Shown here: in pieces, positions 13,087 to 22,371 of the stretch
How the letters are laid out: every line of letters starts with the position of its first letter
Numbering within the stretch: position 1 is the stretch's first letter
Origin: Bacteroidales bacterium UBA2714
GTDB taxonomy: Bacteria; Bacteroidota; Bacteroidia; Bacteroidales; P3
Reading direction: 5' to 3'
Length of the DNA: 64,000 bases
NCBI GenBank assembly: GCA_002354035.1
Contig: DEKU01000060.1
Span: 1,459-65,458, forward strand
Translations under genes and position numbers: made by a program
The notes under the pieces: model-generated
What the model saw: the letters and a program-made list of their open reading frames with translations, nothing else
Databases searched by the model: none
What the model was told of the DNA's origin: nothing

Positions 13087-13571
13087 GCTCCCCTTCTTGA
13101 TTTCTATTTATTCACTATTTATACACTATTTCTTTTCTTGATTGTTTCTCTACAAGAAATAAAATGTAGGCAAAACAATGGATAAGTGCAAGCGTAAGCG
13201 CGAGTACAGAGCCATATTGGCGCCAGCAAGGTGTGCCGTGGTTGCATAGTGTCGCGCGGGGAACCTGTATGGCATTGATGGGAAGTGGCTCGCGATATGG
13301 TTTTGTGTTAAAGAAAAGATTATTTTGTGTGGTGCAATCGGTGTCGGTTTAAAAAAGAGTTATTGCGTCGAAACATAATTGGCTGAAAGTAGGATAAGAT
13401 AGGCTCAAAAGACCAAAAAACGAAAAAAAATTATTCGTAAAACGTATATTTATGAAAAAAATTGACATATAATAATGTGTTATAAGTGTGTAAAAAATAG
13501 ATATTTGTGATGGACAATCGAATACAGCAGGTTGGCGGGGATAAAAAAAAATTTTTTTTCTAAAAAAAAAT
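13087..13571. other. Intergenic stretch without a gene
   Basis: About 480 bases with no convincing open frame or RNA gene. It contains the 16-mer CACTATTTATACACTA at 13113-13128, whose reverse complement recurs at 43611-43626. The right half becomes very A/T-rich, ending in opposed A and T tracts (about 13548-13570) just before the promoter of the next gene. Confidence 0.6.
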
Positions 13572-13573
13572 TG

Positions 13574-13581
13574 TATCTTTG
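13574..13581 (+). promoter_or_regulatory. Bacteroidota -7 element for the AraC-type gene
   Basis: TATCTTTG matches TAnnTTTG 21 bases before the ATG at 13602. Long A and T tracts precede it; a T-rich -33 region is plausible but not a clean TTTG. Confidence 0.65.
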
Positions 13582-13601
13582 CATGGAAAAGTATTAGTAT
13601 T

Positions 13602-14516
13602 ATGGCCAGAAGAAAAAAAAGTACAATTAATGAGATTCAGGAACTGTCGATAAATGAAGTGGGTCTGAAAGATGATAATTTGGGTAACTTTTTCGATGAG
13701 TCTCACGGGTTAATGATGAATGCAAAGGCCTATCTTGAGCAGCTGGTTTTTGGTGTGCCAAGGCGTGCCTCCGAAAATCGTATTATCTATGTCCGCCAAG
13801 GAGGTGCAAGAGTGAAGATTAACTTTGTGTCGTATGAGTTGCGAAAAGGCGATTTGCTTTTGATTCCTTCCAATTATATAGTTTTGATAGAAGCCTATTC
13901 GAACGATGTAGAGCCTTGGTTGCTTGATTTTAATTACAATACCTCGGAGGAAAAAGAGATGGTCGGGATTGAGACGATTTATCTCAATCTGACCGATAAC
14001 GAGATAGATGTAGTGGAGCATTACTTCTCGTTGTTGTACCAAATCGATACCAGTCCTGCCCGGACTAACGAGGATTTGATGCATCTGATTATGTCAATGC
14101 TTTATTATGTGCACCAGATGAATGAGGTGCGAATGGGACGCCAGACGTGGCATAAGGTTCCGCGTGCCAAAAAGTTGAAGGCTGAGTTTGTGAATATGGT
14201 TGTGACCCAAGATACGCCGCAACTGACCATTTCGGAGTATGCTAAGGCGTTGAATGTGTCGGAGAATTATCTCAGCATTATCATTAAGCAAGAGACTCAC
14301 CAAACGGTGAAGAAGTGGATTGAGCAGAAGACTGAGACACAGATAAAGATGCTTCTGGCCGAGCCCCAAGGACGTACGCTTGCTGAGATATCGGAGATTG
14401 TGGGTTATAGCTCGCCCCCGCAGGTGGTCCGTTTCTTTAAGCGGAGAACGGGTATAACTCCGTATGAGTTCCGGAAGATGGTGATGAAAGAGATGCTCCG
14501 TCTGAAGAAGAAGTAA
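13602..14516 (+). CDS. AraC/XylS-family transcriptional regulator
   Basis: DNA-binding regulator of unknown target, 304 residues. The N-terminal half resembles an AraC cupin-like sensor domain (ENRIIYVRQGGARVKINFVSYELRKGDLLLIP split across about 58-91). The C-terminal third has two helix-turn-helix units: LTISEYAKALNVSENYLSIIIKQ (about 208-230) and the second with LAEISEIVGYSSPPQVVRFFKRRTGITPYEFRK (about 256-288), the AraC signature. It is a single-gene unit with its own -7 element and terminator. The N-terminus is very basic (ARRKKS). The ligand cannot be inferred. The gene has ordinary, less C-biased codons than the rpo genes before it. Confidence 0.9.
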   Translation: MARRKKSTINEIQELSINEVGLKDDNLGNFFDESHGLMMNAKAYLEQLVFGVPRRASENRIIYVRQGGARVKINFVSYELRKGDLLLIPSNYIVLIEAYSNDVEPWLLDFNYNTSEEKEMVGIETIYLNLTDNEIDVVEHYFSLLYQIDTSPARTNEDLMHLIMSMLYYVHQMNEVRMGRQTWHKVPRAKKLKAEFVNMVVTQDTPQLTISEYAKALNVSENYLSIIIKQETHQTVKKWIEQKTETQIKMLLAEPQGRTLAEISEIVGYSSPPQVVRFFKRRTGITPYEFRKMVMKEMLRLKKK

Positions 14517-14540
14517 AGTAGTTTCATTATGATATAGAGA

Positions 14541-14574
14541 GGGAGAAAAACCTTGAGTGGTTTTTCCCCCTTTT
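14541..14574 (+). terminator. Terminator after the AraC-type gene
   Basis: GGGAGAAAAACC (14541-14552) pairs with GGTTTTTCCCCC (14559-14570), with one A-C mismatch, followed by TTTT. It lies between the convergent AraC-type gene and sbcC and might serve both strands. Confidence 0.75.
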
Positions 14575-14653
14575 GTTTGTTGCCTGGCTGTGGGGCTGGA
14601 GTGGGGAGGAGGCTTCTGGCCGGAGGGCCGTGCCGGAGGACCCAGCCCGGGGG

Positions 14654-17600
14654 CTATCGCGACACGATTTCCACTTTGCTGCGGCCTTCGCCGTGGCGGG
14701 TGAGGCGTATTTGTGTGAGGATACGTTCGCTGAGCTCTTCGCGGTGCGAGATGATGCCCACACGCCGGTTGGCTTGGCCTGCTATGTGCTGGAGTTTTTC
14801 GAGTGTGGACATGACGCTGTCTAAGCTTTTTTCATCGAGGGTGCCAAATCCTTCGTCGATGAAGAGGATGTTGACGTTGAGGTCGGGTCGGTTGAGCGAC
14901 GACAGGGCCAGGGAGAGGGCGAGGGAGACCATGAATCGTTCGCCACCGGAGAGGATGGTGGCGCTGCGGACGGCATCGCGGTTGTAGCTGTCGCGGACCA
15001 GGATGGAGAGTTTTTCGTTTTCCTCGCTGCAGGTGAGGCGGTAGCGGTCGGTGATTTGTTCGAGGTAGATGTTGGCGTTGTGGAGTAGGGGCCGCAGGAT
15101 GTGGGTTTGGACAAGGGTTCGGAAGCGGTTGCCCCCAAAGCGCTGGTTGATGGCGGACCATTTGACGAAGTTCTTCTCGGCGTTTTCGTAGCGGGCGAGG
15201 GCTTGTTGGGTGCGATTGCGGTTGTCGGTATCGGTGTTGAGGGTGCCTGTGGTCAGTGCGATTTGAGAGGTGGTTGTTTCGAGTTGCTGGTTAAGTAGGG
15301 AGCGTTCGGCGCTGAGTTTGTCTTTGTCGGGATCGGGGTCGAGGGGTTGGAGATTGAGCGCCTGGCGGTTTTGGTCGATGGTGCGGAGTGCCTCGTTAAG
15401 GGCATCGGTGGCTGATTTTAACAGGGTTTCGGTGTCGGCTATGCGTTGGCGTGCTGCGGGGAGGTGGTCTTTATGGGCAATGAGTTGCTGGAGGTCGGCT
15501 TCGGTTTTGCCAGAGGAGGAGTACCATTGGCTGAGAGCGGTGGTGTTTTGAAGGAGTTCGGCTTGGGAGTCGGTGAGACGGCTGGAAAGTTGGGCGGTGG
15601 CGGTGAGCAGTTCGTTCCATTCTTTCTGGGTGGAGGGCTGGGGTAGGGGTTGGGGGGTGGCGTCGTGGCTCCATTGGCTGTGGTAGGCCAGTATTTGAAG
15701 CTGGAGGTCGTGCAGCTGGAGGCATTGGTCGAGGGCGCGTTCCAGGAGCGCTTGCTCGGTCTGGTAGGCGGAATGGCGTTGGGTGTATTCAGAGGCTTTG
15801 AGGCGGAGGGTGTTTTTCGTTGCCTGAGTGTCGTTTTTCCAGTCGGGGTAGTGCTGCCCGATGAGTTGGTTGATTTGTGAGGTGTGGCGTGCCAGGGACT
15901 GCTCGGTGTCGAGTATGCGGGCAGCAATGTCGTTGATGGTTTGTTTGTTCCGCTCGAGGGCATTACTGGAGGTGTGTTTGTGATTGAGGGCCTGGGTGAG
16001 AGTGATGTTCAGTGAGTCACGTTCTTTGTTCAATTGCTGGATTTGGCGTTGCAGCAATTCGGCTTCTTCCTGTTGTTTGCGCAGGGTCTCTTTCTGTTGG
16101 GTCAGGCGGGCGAGCTGTTGGTCGAGTTGGTTGGTCAGGGTGTTGTCGTAGGTGAGGCCGTGGAGGGTTAGTTCGTGTTGGAGGGTTAGTTCAGCATTGC
16201 GGAGTGTCTGCTGTTGGAGCTCGAGCTCTTTGCGGTGGGCTTCGTATTGGCCTTTGAGCTGGTCGAGTTGTGATTGGGCTTTGTCGCGCTCGGTGGTGGC
16301 CAGTTGTTTGTCCTTTTGGGCATCGCGAAGAGCCTGTTCGAGGGGGGAGAGGAGCAGTTGGAAGTCGTGGTCGAGGTGCAGGTGCTGTATGTGTTGGCCG
16401 CAGAGGGGACATGTTTCGGCATGTTCGTTGATGAGGCGTTGGCGGAGCTTTTTAAGGTCTTCGTCTAAGCTGAACTTGAGTGTATTGTATTGTGTGGAGA
16501 GGGTGTCGTGCCTGGCGGTGGCGAGGTTGAGGCTTTCCTGTTTAGAGAGTACTTGGGCTTGGGCGAGGTTGAGTTTCTCTTTTTGAGTGTCTAAAAGCTG
16601 TTGCGACTGTGCTATGGCATCGAGTTGGGTGCGGATGGCTGTATGGCGTTCTTTCCATTGTTCGGTGAGGTGGAGGCTGGAGTTGACTTTTTCGAGGTCG
16701 GCATTGATGGCATCGGGGTTGAGCTGGTTGCGCAGCAGGGTGGTGCGGTCAATCTCTTTCTGTTTGTTGTCGAGGGCAGTCTGGGCAGCAGTGCAGGCAC
16801 TTTCGGCTTGGGAGAGGGCTTTTAGCAATTGTGGGGTCTGGTCAGTCTGGGTCTGTTGGCTTTTGAGAAGGAGCTGGAGGCTATTGGACAGGTTGGTGTG
16901 GTTGTCTAATAGCAGTTCGATTTCGGTGAGGCGGGAGTAGAGTTCGGTGAGGTCGTTTTGTTGGTCGAGCCATTGCTTTTGCGATTGCAGTGATAGGCTT
17001 TTGGACTGGTTTTGATGGTCTTGCCAAAGGAGGTCGGCGGAGAGGGTGGAGAACCGTTGGCGGCACCGCTCGAGCTTGTCGATGCATTTGGTGATGGATT
17101 CCTGGGCTTTCAGTTTGGCTTCGAAGTGGTTCCGGACGGTTTCGGTTTTGTCCCAGGTTTCGACCAGTTGTTTCAGGGCTTGGAAGTCGGGGCTCTCGAT
17201 GAGGGTGCGAGCGGAGGATATTTTGCCTTGTGCGATTGCGGCATTTGCCCGGCAGTCGGCAATGCGTGAGGCGCGCAGCAGGTGGTCGTCGAGTTGCTGG
17301 ATTTGTCGGGCGAGGGTGGCGCGTTTGCTCTCCTCCTGCGCAATTTGCAGTTTCAGTTCTTCTACCTGATGGGGTGTGAGGAGGTGGCTTTGTTCGGTTT
17401 TCAGTGCGTTCTCGGCCAGCTCTTTGTCTTTTTTCGATTTGTCGAAGAGGCTTTTGATGGCCATGCCATAGGCGGAGAATATGGCGGTGTTGGTGAGCTG
17501 TTCGAGTATTTCCTCGCGTTCTTTTTTTTCGCCACAGAGGAAGGCGGCGAATTGCCCTTGGGCGAGCATGGCCATGCGGTTGAACTGGGTGAAGCTGAGG

Positions 17601-18085
17601 CCGATGGCTTTCTTTATCTGGCTGTCGTTGTGGTTGACACGTACCCAGTCGTTGGAGCCGACCTTCACGGTCCAAAGGGGTGTGCTGTAGGCCCCTTTGC
17701 GGTTGACTCCGAGGTCGAGGCGAGCATGGTAGAGGATGGTGTCGTTGCCTTCGAAAACCACCTCGGTGTAGCAGTCGTCGGAATGGGAGATTCCCAGACG
17801 GGTATATTGGCTTATATTTTTGATGCCGATGGATTTGTCGGAGTCTTTATAGATTTTGAACTCGTTGTTTACGGGGTCAGCGACGCTTTCGAGGCGGGGA
17901 GTGGTTTTGTAGAGGGCGAGCGAAATGGCATCGAGAAGGGCCGATTTGCCCACACCGGTGTCGCCAGAGATGAGGAATATGGGGGCCAGCTGGCCGGAGG
18001 TGGCGTCGATTAGGTCGGTTTCGAAGTTGATGTCGGCTTGCTCGATGGAGGCGATGTTGCGGAGATGCAGTTCTTTAATCTTCAT
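14654..18085 (-). CDS. sbcC: DNA repair exonuclease SbcC (Rad50-like ATPase)
   Basis: SMC-like ATPase that with SbcD processes DNA ends and hairpins. The product is 1143 residues. The N-terminal ATPase half has MKIKELHLRNIASIEQ and the P-loop GDTGVGKSALLDAIS (about 41-55), then LAQGQFAAFL. Very long glutamine- and leucine-rich coiled-coil arms flank a CPLC zinc hook at residues 559-562. The C-terminal half has the ABC signature LSGGERF (1045-1051) and Walker B NILFIDEGFGTLDE (about 1072-1085). Its start overlaps the end of sbcD by 11 bases, so the two are translationally linked. The coding strand is strongly C-rich (Q, T, L, N codons). Confidence 0.95.
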   Translation of the reverse strand: MKIKELHLRNIASIEQADINFETDLIDATSGQLAPIFLISGDTGVGKSALLDAISLALYKTTPRLESVADPVNNEFKIYKDSDKSIGIKNISQYTRLGISHSDDCYTEVVFEGNDTILYHARLDLGVNRKGAYSTPLWTVKVGSNDWVRVNHNDSQIKKAIGLSFTQFNRMAMLAQGQFAAFLCGEKKEREEILEQLTNTAIFSAYGMAIKSLFDKSKKDKELAENALKTEQSHLLTPHQVEELKLQIAQEESKRATLARQIQQLDDHLLRASRIADCRANAAIAQGKISSARTLIESPDFQALKQLVETWDKTETVRNHFEAKLKAQESITKCIDKLERCRQRFSTLSADLLWQDHQNQSKSLSLQSQKQWLDQQNDLTELYSRLTEIELLLDNHTNLSNSLQLLLKSQQTQTDQTPQLLKALSQAESACTAAQTALDNKQKEIDRTTLLRNQLNPDAINADLEKVNSSLHLTEQWKERHTAIRTQLDAIAQSQQLLDTQKEKLNLAQAQVLSKQESLNLATARHDTLSTQYNTLKFSLDEDLKKLRQRLINEHAETCPLCGQHIQHLHLDHDFQLLLSPLEQALRDAQKDKQLATTERDKAQSQLDQLKGQYEAHRKELELQQQTLRNAELTLQHELTLHGLTYDNTLTNQLDQQLARLTQQKETLRKQQEEAELLQRQIQQLNKERDSLNITLTQALNHKHTSSNALERNKQTINDIAARILDTEQSLARHTSQINQLIGQHYPDWKNDTQATKNTLRLKASEYTQRHSAYQTEQALLERALDQCLQLHDLQLQILAYHSQWSHDATPQPLPQPSTQKEWNELLTATAQLSSRLTDSQAELLQNTTALSQWYSSSGKTEADLQQLIAHKDHLPAARQRIADTETLLKSATDALNEALRTIDQNRQALNLQPLDPDPDKDKLSAERSLLNQQLETTTSQIALTTGTLNTDTDNRNRTQQALARYENAEKNFVKWSAINQRFGGNRFRTLVQTHILRPLLHNANIYLEQITDRYRLTCSEENEKLSILVRDSYNRDAVRSATILSGGERFMVSLALSLALSSLNRPDLNVNILFIDEGFGTLDEKSLDSVMSTLEKLQHIAGQANRRVGIISHREELSERILTQIRLTRHGEGRSKVEIVSR

Positions 18086-19322
18086 GATTGTGGGTATTGT
18101 CTTTTTCGGAGAGGCGGCGGAGTTCGTTTTCCACTTCGCCGAAGGCTTGTGCCAGTTGGTCTATGTCGAGTTCGGGGTAGTGGGATTGTGTTTGGCGGAT
18201 GAATTCCATGGGGTCGGTCATTTGCTGCAGCTCGGCTACTTCGAAAACGGTGTGCATGTCGTCGGAAGAGGTGTCGGGCAGGTTGGTCCAGATGGATTTG
18301 GGGTTGAAGCGAATTTGACCGTTGTAGGGTTCGATGAGCTGGTAGATTTGCTGGTTGAAGTCGGCTGGAAAGGGTTGGGACCCGTCGAGCGTGAGGCGGA
18401 AGTAGCCGGTGGAGTGTTGCTGGGCAAAGCGCTTGACGGAGTCGAGTGCAGTGGCTGCATCGGCGGCTATGCCGTCGGGTGGGAGTTCGTAGAAATGGCG
18501 TAATTGATCGATGTGCAGACGCGTTACGGTTACGGGGCCAAGGTGGTGTGGAATCTGGACTAAGCTGACGCTGTGGGGGTATTCCTCATCGCAGCTGACG
18601 TGGAGAGGGCTGCCCGAATAACGTATGATGCCGGAGGGATAGGTGCTTTGGGGGAGGTGCTCGTCGTTGTAGCCGATGGTTTGAGGGCGGTGGATATGGC
18701 CGAGGGCCATATAGTCGAATCCGTGGCCAAGGAGGTCGGTGTCGATAGTCTGGATATTGCCTACTTCGAATCCATGGCCGGTGGAGTCCATGCCAGTCAC
18801 GGCCAGATGGCCCATCAGCACCACGGGCTTTTGCTGGCTGTTGCGCTGGGCCACATAGTCCAGGATGGACTGTATGGTTTGCTGGCGCGACCCTGTCATG
18901 AAGGGAAGAGCGATGATAAAGCCCTGAGGGAGGGAGACGATGAAGTCCTCCTGCCATCCGTCGGGCAGGGAGGAAGTGTCGGCCAAAGGGGGTAGACCGA
19001 CCAGTGTGACATTGCCCATTTTCCACACAGAGTTGTCGGCATGGATGCGCGACGCCGAGTCGTGGTTGCCGGCGGTGATGACGATGGCCATCTGTGGGAA
19101 TTCGTTGTGGAGGGCCACGAAATGGTCGTTGAAGAATCGTTTGGCGTGGGCTCCGGGCTGTTGGATGTCGAAGATGTCGCCGCTGACCAGCAGAGCGTCG
19201 GGCTGATGGGTGCGGCACCATGTTGTCAGTTGGTTGAAGAAATGGTCGTGTTCGTCTTCACGGGTGTAGTCCTGATACATGAGTTGCCCCAGGTGGAGAT
19301 CGGCAGTGTGGATAATCTTCAT
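18075..19322 (-). CDS. sbcD: DNA repair exonuclease SbcD (Mre11-like nuclease)
   Basis: Mn-dependent nuclease partner of SbcC. The product is 415 residues. Metallophosphoesterase motifs are in order: IHTADLHLGQ (about 4-13), LLVSGDIFD (about 45-53), ITAGNHDSASRIH (about 83-95) and MGHLAVTG, followed by LGHIHRPQ (GHxH motif). The C-terminal part contains the SbcD capping domain. It is first of the two genes; its stop lies inside the start of sbcC. No promoter element was confidently seen upstream. Length and motifs are normal. Confidence 0.95.
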   Translation of the reverse strand: MKIIHTADLHLGQLMYQDYTREDEHDHFFNQLTTWCRTHQPDALLVSGDIFDIQQPGAHAKRFFNDHFVALHNEFPQMAIVITAGNHDSASRIHADNSVWKMGNVTLVGLPPLADTSSLPDGWQEDFIVSLPQGFIIALPFMTGSRQQTIQSILDYVAQRNSQQKPVVLMGHLAVTGMDSTGHGFEVGNIQTIDTDLLGHGFDYMALGHIHRPQTIGYNDEHLPQSTYPSGIIRYSGSPLHVSCDEEYPHSVSLVQIPHHLGPVTVTRLHIDQLRHFYELPPDGIAADAATALDSVKRFAQQHSTGYFRLTLDGSQPFPADFNQQIYQLIEPYNGQIRFNPKSIWTNLPDTSSDDMHTVFEVAELQQMTDPMEFIRQTQSHYPELDIDQLAQAFGEVENELRRLSEKDNTHNHED

Positions 19323-19348
19323 GGCAAAAGGGAGTGAGATTTGATAGA

Positions 19349-19387
19349 AGAATCCCCGAACTGCCCAGACAGGAGAACGGGGATTCT
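19349..19387 (-). terminator. Hairpin between the aminotransferase gene and sbcD
   Basis: A perfect 10-bp stem (19349-19358 with 19378-19387, AGAATCCCCG/CGGGGATTCT) lies 20 bases past the aminotransferase stop on the - strand. The following T run is weak, so termination is likely but not certain. Confidence 0.55.
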
Positions 19388-19407
19388 GAGGTATTGCTGA
19401 ATGAGGG

Positions 19408-20610
19408 TTATTTCAGGTTGGCGAGGGCCTCTTTGATGCGGCGGAGGGCTTCGCGGAGAAGGTCTTCGCTGGTGGCGTAGCTGAGGCGGATGCAGGAGTC
19501 GTCGCCGAAAGCGGAGCCCATCACAGTGGCCACGTTGGCCTCATTGAGGAGGTAGAAGGCCATGTCGGTGGAGTTCTCAATCTTGGTGCCGTTGAAGCTT
19601 TTGCCATAATAGGAGCTGACATCGGGGAAGAAATAGAAGGCTCCTTGGGGCAGCCGGACTTTAAGCCCAGGAATGTCGCACAGGAGTTTGTAGACCATGT
19701 CGCGGCGCTGGCGGAAGATGTTGCGCATGTTGATGATGTCCTCGCTGGTGGCAGGGTCCATCTGCATGGCGCGGACGGTGGCTTTCTGGGCGATGGAGCA
19801 GGTGGCGCTGGTCACCTGTCCCTGCAGTTTGTTGCAAGCCTTGGCGATGACCAGGGGGGCCGCAATGAAACCGATACGCCAGCCGGTCATGGCAAAGCCC
19901 TTTGCCACACCGTTGACAGTGATGACGCGGTCTTTGATTTCGGGGAATTGGGCTATGCTTTCGTGTTTGCCGACAAAGTTGATATGCTCATAAATCTCGT
20001 CGGCCATGACGAACACGTTTTCGTGTTTCGCCACCACATCGGCTATGCCTTTGAGTTCATCTTTTGTGTAGAGCATGCCGGTGGGGTTGCTGGGGCTGGA
20101 GAACATGATGAGCTTGGTCCGGGGGGTGATGGCGGCTTCGAGCTGCTCAGGGGTGACCTTGAAATCGTTCTCGATATTGGTTTTGACATAAACACATTTG
20201 CCTTCGGCCACACGTACAATCTCCTTGTAGGAGACCCAGAAGGGAGTGGGGATGATGACTTCGTCGCCAGGGTTTACGAGGCATTGCACAAGCTGGTAGA
20301 TGCTTTGCTTGGCACCGGTCGAGACCACAATCTGCTCAGGCTTGAAGTCGAGATTGTTGTCGCGTTTAAACTTTTGGCACACAGCTTCGCGCAGGTCGGC
20401 ATAGCCCGGCACTGGGGGATAGTGTGTAAAGTTGTCGTCGATGGCTTGTTTGGCAGCCTCCTTGACGGTTTCGGGTGTGTTGAAATCGGGTTCACCGATT
20501 GAAAGGCTGATAACGTCTTTCCCCTGTGCTTTCAGTTCGCGGGCTTTGGCTGTCATGGCCAGGGTTTCGCTCTCGGCCATGTTCAAGATTCTATTGCTAA
20601 GGATATCCAT
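19408..20610 (-). CDS. aspC: Class I pyridoxal-phosphate aminotransferase (aspartate aminotransferase type)
   Basis: Transfers the amino group between aspartate (or a related amino acid) and 2-oxoglutarate using PLP. The product is 400 residues. It shows SIGEPDFNTPETVKEAA (about 37-53), THYPPVPGYADLREAV, the SPSNPTGMLY substrate region, MADEIYEHI, and the PLP-lysine region VNGVAKGFAMTGWRIGF with Lys near 239. The start ATG at 20610 follows a good -7 element. It belongs to the Iγ aspartate aminotransferase-like group, judged by motifs. Exact substrate preference (aspartate, alanine or prephenate) cannot be fixed by eye. It is divergent from recA. Confidence 0.88.
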   Translation of the reverse strand: MDILSNRILNMAESETLAMTAKARELKAQGKDVISLSIGEPDFNTPETVKEAAKQAIDDNFTHYPPVPGYADLREAVCQKFKRDNNLDFKPEQIVVSTGAKQSIYQLVQCLVNPGDEVIIPTPFWVSYKEIVRVAEGKCVYVKTNIENDFKVTPEQLEAAITPRTKLIMFSSPSNPTGMLYTKDELKGIADVVAKHENVFVMADEIYEHINFVGKHESIAQFPEIKDRVITVNGVAKGFAMTGWRIGFIAAPLVIAKACNKLQGQVTSATCSIAQKATVRAMQMDPATSEDIINMRNIFRQRRDMVYKLLCDIPGLKVRLPQGAFYFFPDVSSYYGKSFNGTKIENSTDMAFYLLNEANVATVMGSAFGDDSCIRLSYATSEDLLREALRRIKEALANLK

Positions 20611-20638
20611 GATTTAATAATTAATATTGTTTGGGATG

Positions 20639-20646
20639 CAAAGATA
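20639..20646 (-). promoter_or_regulatory. -7 element for the aminotransferase gene
   Basis: The - strand reads TATCTTTGC, matching TAnnTTTG, about 29 bases upstream of the ATG at 20610. Confidence 0.65.
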
Positions 20647-20686
20647 CGCAATTTTTTTTTATTCGTGAAGTTTCAAAAAAAAATTG

Positions 20687-20694
20687 TATATTTG
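20687..20694 (+). promoter_or_regulatory. -7 element for recA
   Basis: TATATTTG matches TAnnTTTG, about 58 bases before the recA ATG. It is back-to-back with the aminotransferase promoter. No LexA-type palindrome was recognised in the 20647-20752 interval. Confidence 0.6.
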
Positions 20695-20752
20695 TATCTT
20701 GGTAAGTGTATTGCACTATCATATAAAGTAGTACTATAAACAATTGTAAATT

Positions 20753-21784
20753 ATGGCAAAAGACATGACCGACAGCGAGGCTCAGCGACTCGAAAAATTA
20801 AAGATTCTACAAAGCACGCTCGACAAGATTGAAAAAAACTATGGCAAAGGCTCGGTGATGAAATTGGGCGATCAGGCTTCTGTCAAAGTGGATGTGATTT
20901 CTACCGGCAGCATCAATCTCGATGCAGCCTTGGGAGTGGGAGGCTTCCCGAAGGGTCGCATCATAGAGATTTTCGGACCCGAATCATCGGGTAAAACCAC
21001 CCTGGCCATCCACGCCATTGCCGAATGTCAGAAAAACGGAGGAATAGCTGCTTTCATCGATGCTGAGCACGCTTTCGACAGCTTCTATGCCAAAAAGTTG
21101 GGTGTAGATATCGACAATCTTCTGGTCTCCCAGCCCGACAATGGCGAGCAAGCCCTTGAGATTGCCGACAACCTGATACGCTCCGGCGCGATAGACATTA
21201 TCGTTGTCGACTCGGTGGCAGCCCTCACCCCCAAGGCGGAGATTGACGGCGAAATGGGCGACTCCAAAGTGGGCCTCCAAGCCCGACTCATGAGCCAAGC
21301 CATGCGCAAACTGACCTCCACCATCAGCAAGACCAACTGCTGCTGCATCTTCATCAACCAGCTGCGCGAAAAAATCGGCGTTCTCTTTGGCAATCCTGAA
21401 ACCACTACAGGTGGCAACGCACTGAAGTTCTATGCCTCTGTCCGTGTCGACATCCGTCGCATCCAGGCCATCAAAGACGGCGACCAGAATGTGGGCAACC
21501 GTGTCAAAGTGAAGATTGTAAAGAACAAAGTGGCCCCTCCCTTCCGCACCTGCGAGTTCGACCTCATGTTTGGCGAAGGCATATCCAAGCTGGGCGAAAT
21601 CATCGACCTCGGCGTCGAGAACGAAATCATCAAGAAGAGCGGCTCATGGTTCAGCTATGGCGACACCAAACTGGCACAAGGCCGCGAGGCGCTGAAACAG
21701 GTCTTGCGCGACAACCCCGAGCTGTGCGACGAGTTAGAAACCAAAATCCGCGCCAAACTTGCTGAAAAAGCAAACATGGAATGA
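20753..21784 (+). CDS. recA: Recombinase RecA
   Basis: ATP-dependent strand-exchange protein for homologous recombination and SOS signalling. The product is 343 residues, normal length. Seen: LDKIEKNYGKGSVMKLGD (about 23-40), the P-loop GPESSGKT (75-82), IDAEHAFD, Walker B IIVVDSVAALTPKAEI, the conserved ALKFYASVRVDIRR and the L2/C-terminal segments to GEIIDLGVE. The stop overlaps the start of the next gene by 4 bases (ATGA at 21781-21784), so recA appears to be the first gene of a unit with an envelope protein, rel and mazG. Confidence 0.98.
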   Translation: MAKDMTDSEAQRLEKLKILQSTLDKIEKNYGKGSVMKLGDQASVKVDVISTGSINLDAALGVGGFPKGRIIEIFGPESSGKTTLAIHAIAECQKNGGIAAFIDAEHAFDSFYAKKLGVDIDNLLVSQPDNGEQALEIADNLIRSGAIDIIVVDSVAALTPKAEIDGEMGDSKVGLQARLMSQAMRKLTSTISKTNCCCIFINQLREKIGVLFGNPETTTGGNALKFYASVRVDIRRIQAIKDGDQNVGNRVKVKIVKNKVAPPFRTCEFDLMFGEGISKLGEIIDLGVENEIIKKSGSWFSYGDTKLAQGREALKQVLRDNPELCDELETKIRAKLAEKANME

Positions 21785-22344
21785 AAAGACTGGTCGTAAT
21801 AGCACTGTTGGCACTCTCTTTCTGCCAGGCGGCTGCCCAGAGTTGGCGTGTGGTCGACACCTCATCCTCAACCTACGACACTGTTCAGTACTCTGCCCCT
21901 AAAATCAATCCCATCCGCTATTTCGGAAGCCCTTTCTGCCAGCATTTTGCCAACATCAAACTGTTGATAGGACCGCAGGATTTCGGCATCGGGGCCGAGT
22001 ATAGCTATTTGCCCGAGCTATGGGGGTTCGGGCTGTCGGGCTTCGTCGGTTACTCTAACCTCTGGCTTGCAGGCGGAGCCAACTACCGCCTCTCCCGTCC
22101 CTGGAGCCACTACGACTGGCATCTCTATGCCAACGGAGGCATACGCTGCGCCGACGGACGCATGGACGATGTGCGGCCCACCCTCGAGGCCGGCATCCGC
22201 ATGGCTTCGGCCGAAGGCTTGGGCTCCTTCTGCTATTCCAGCGGATCTATAGGAGCCCTGACCGATTTCCGTCATGTCTATCTCACCGTAGGACTCAGCA
22301 TCACCCTGAGCACCCTGTTCTCCTTTCTCATTTTGTTTCCCTGA
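21781..22344 (+). CDS. Secreted or outer-membrane-like protein of unknown function
   Basis: A 187-residue protein whose first 20 residues (MKRLVVIALLALSFCQAAAQ) look like a signal peptide. The mature part is rich in aromatic and glycine residues in alternating patterns (GIGAEYSYLPELWGFGLSGF, ANYRLSRPWSHYDWHLYANGG), suggesting a small beta-barrel, and it ends in a hydrophobic, aromatic-terminated stretch (LSTLFSFLILFP). Family not recognised. It is coupled to recA by an ATGA overlap and precedes rel by 27 bases. The position implies co-expression only; no role in recombination is proposed. Confidence 0.72.
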   Translation: MKRLVVIALLALSFCQAAAQSWRVVDTSSSTYDTVQYSAPKINPIRYFGSPFCQHFANIKLLIGPQDFGIGAEYSYLPELWGFGLSGFVGYSNLWLAGGANYRLSRPWSHYDWHLYANGGIRCADGRMDDVRPTLEAGIRMASAEGLGSFCYSSGSIGALTDFRHVYLTVGLSITLSTLFSFLILFP

Positions 22345-22371
22345 TAACACAACATCTTTTCCCCAATACCC

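Noticed and set aside
20647..20752. LexA/SOS box upstream of recA
   Set aside because: No palindromic operator was recognised.
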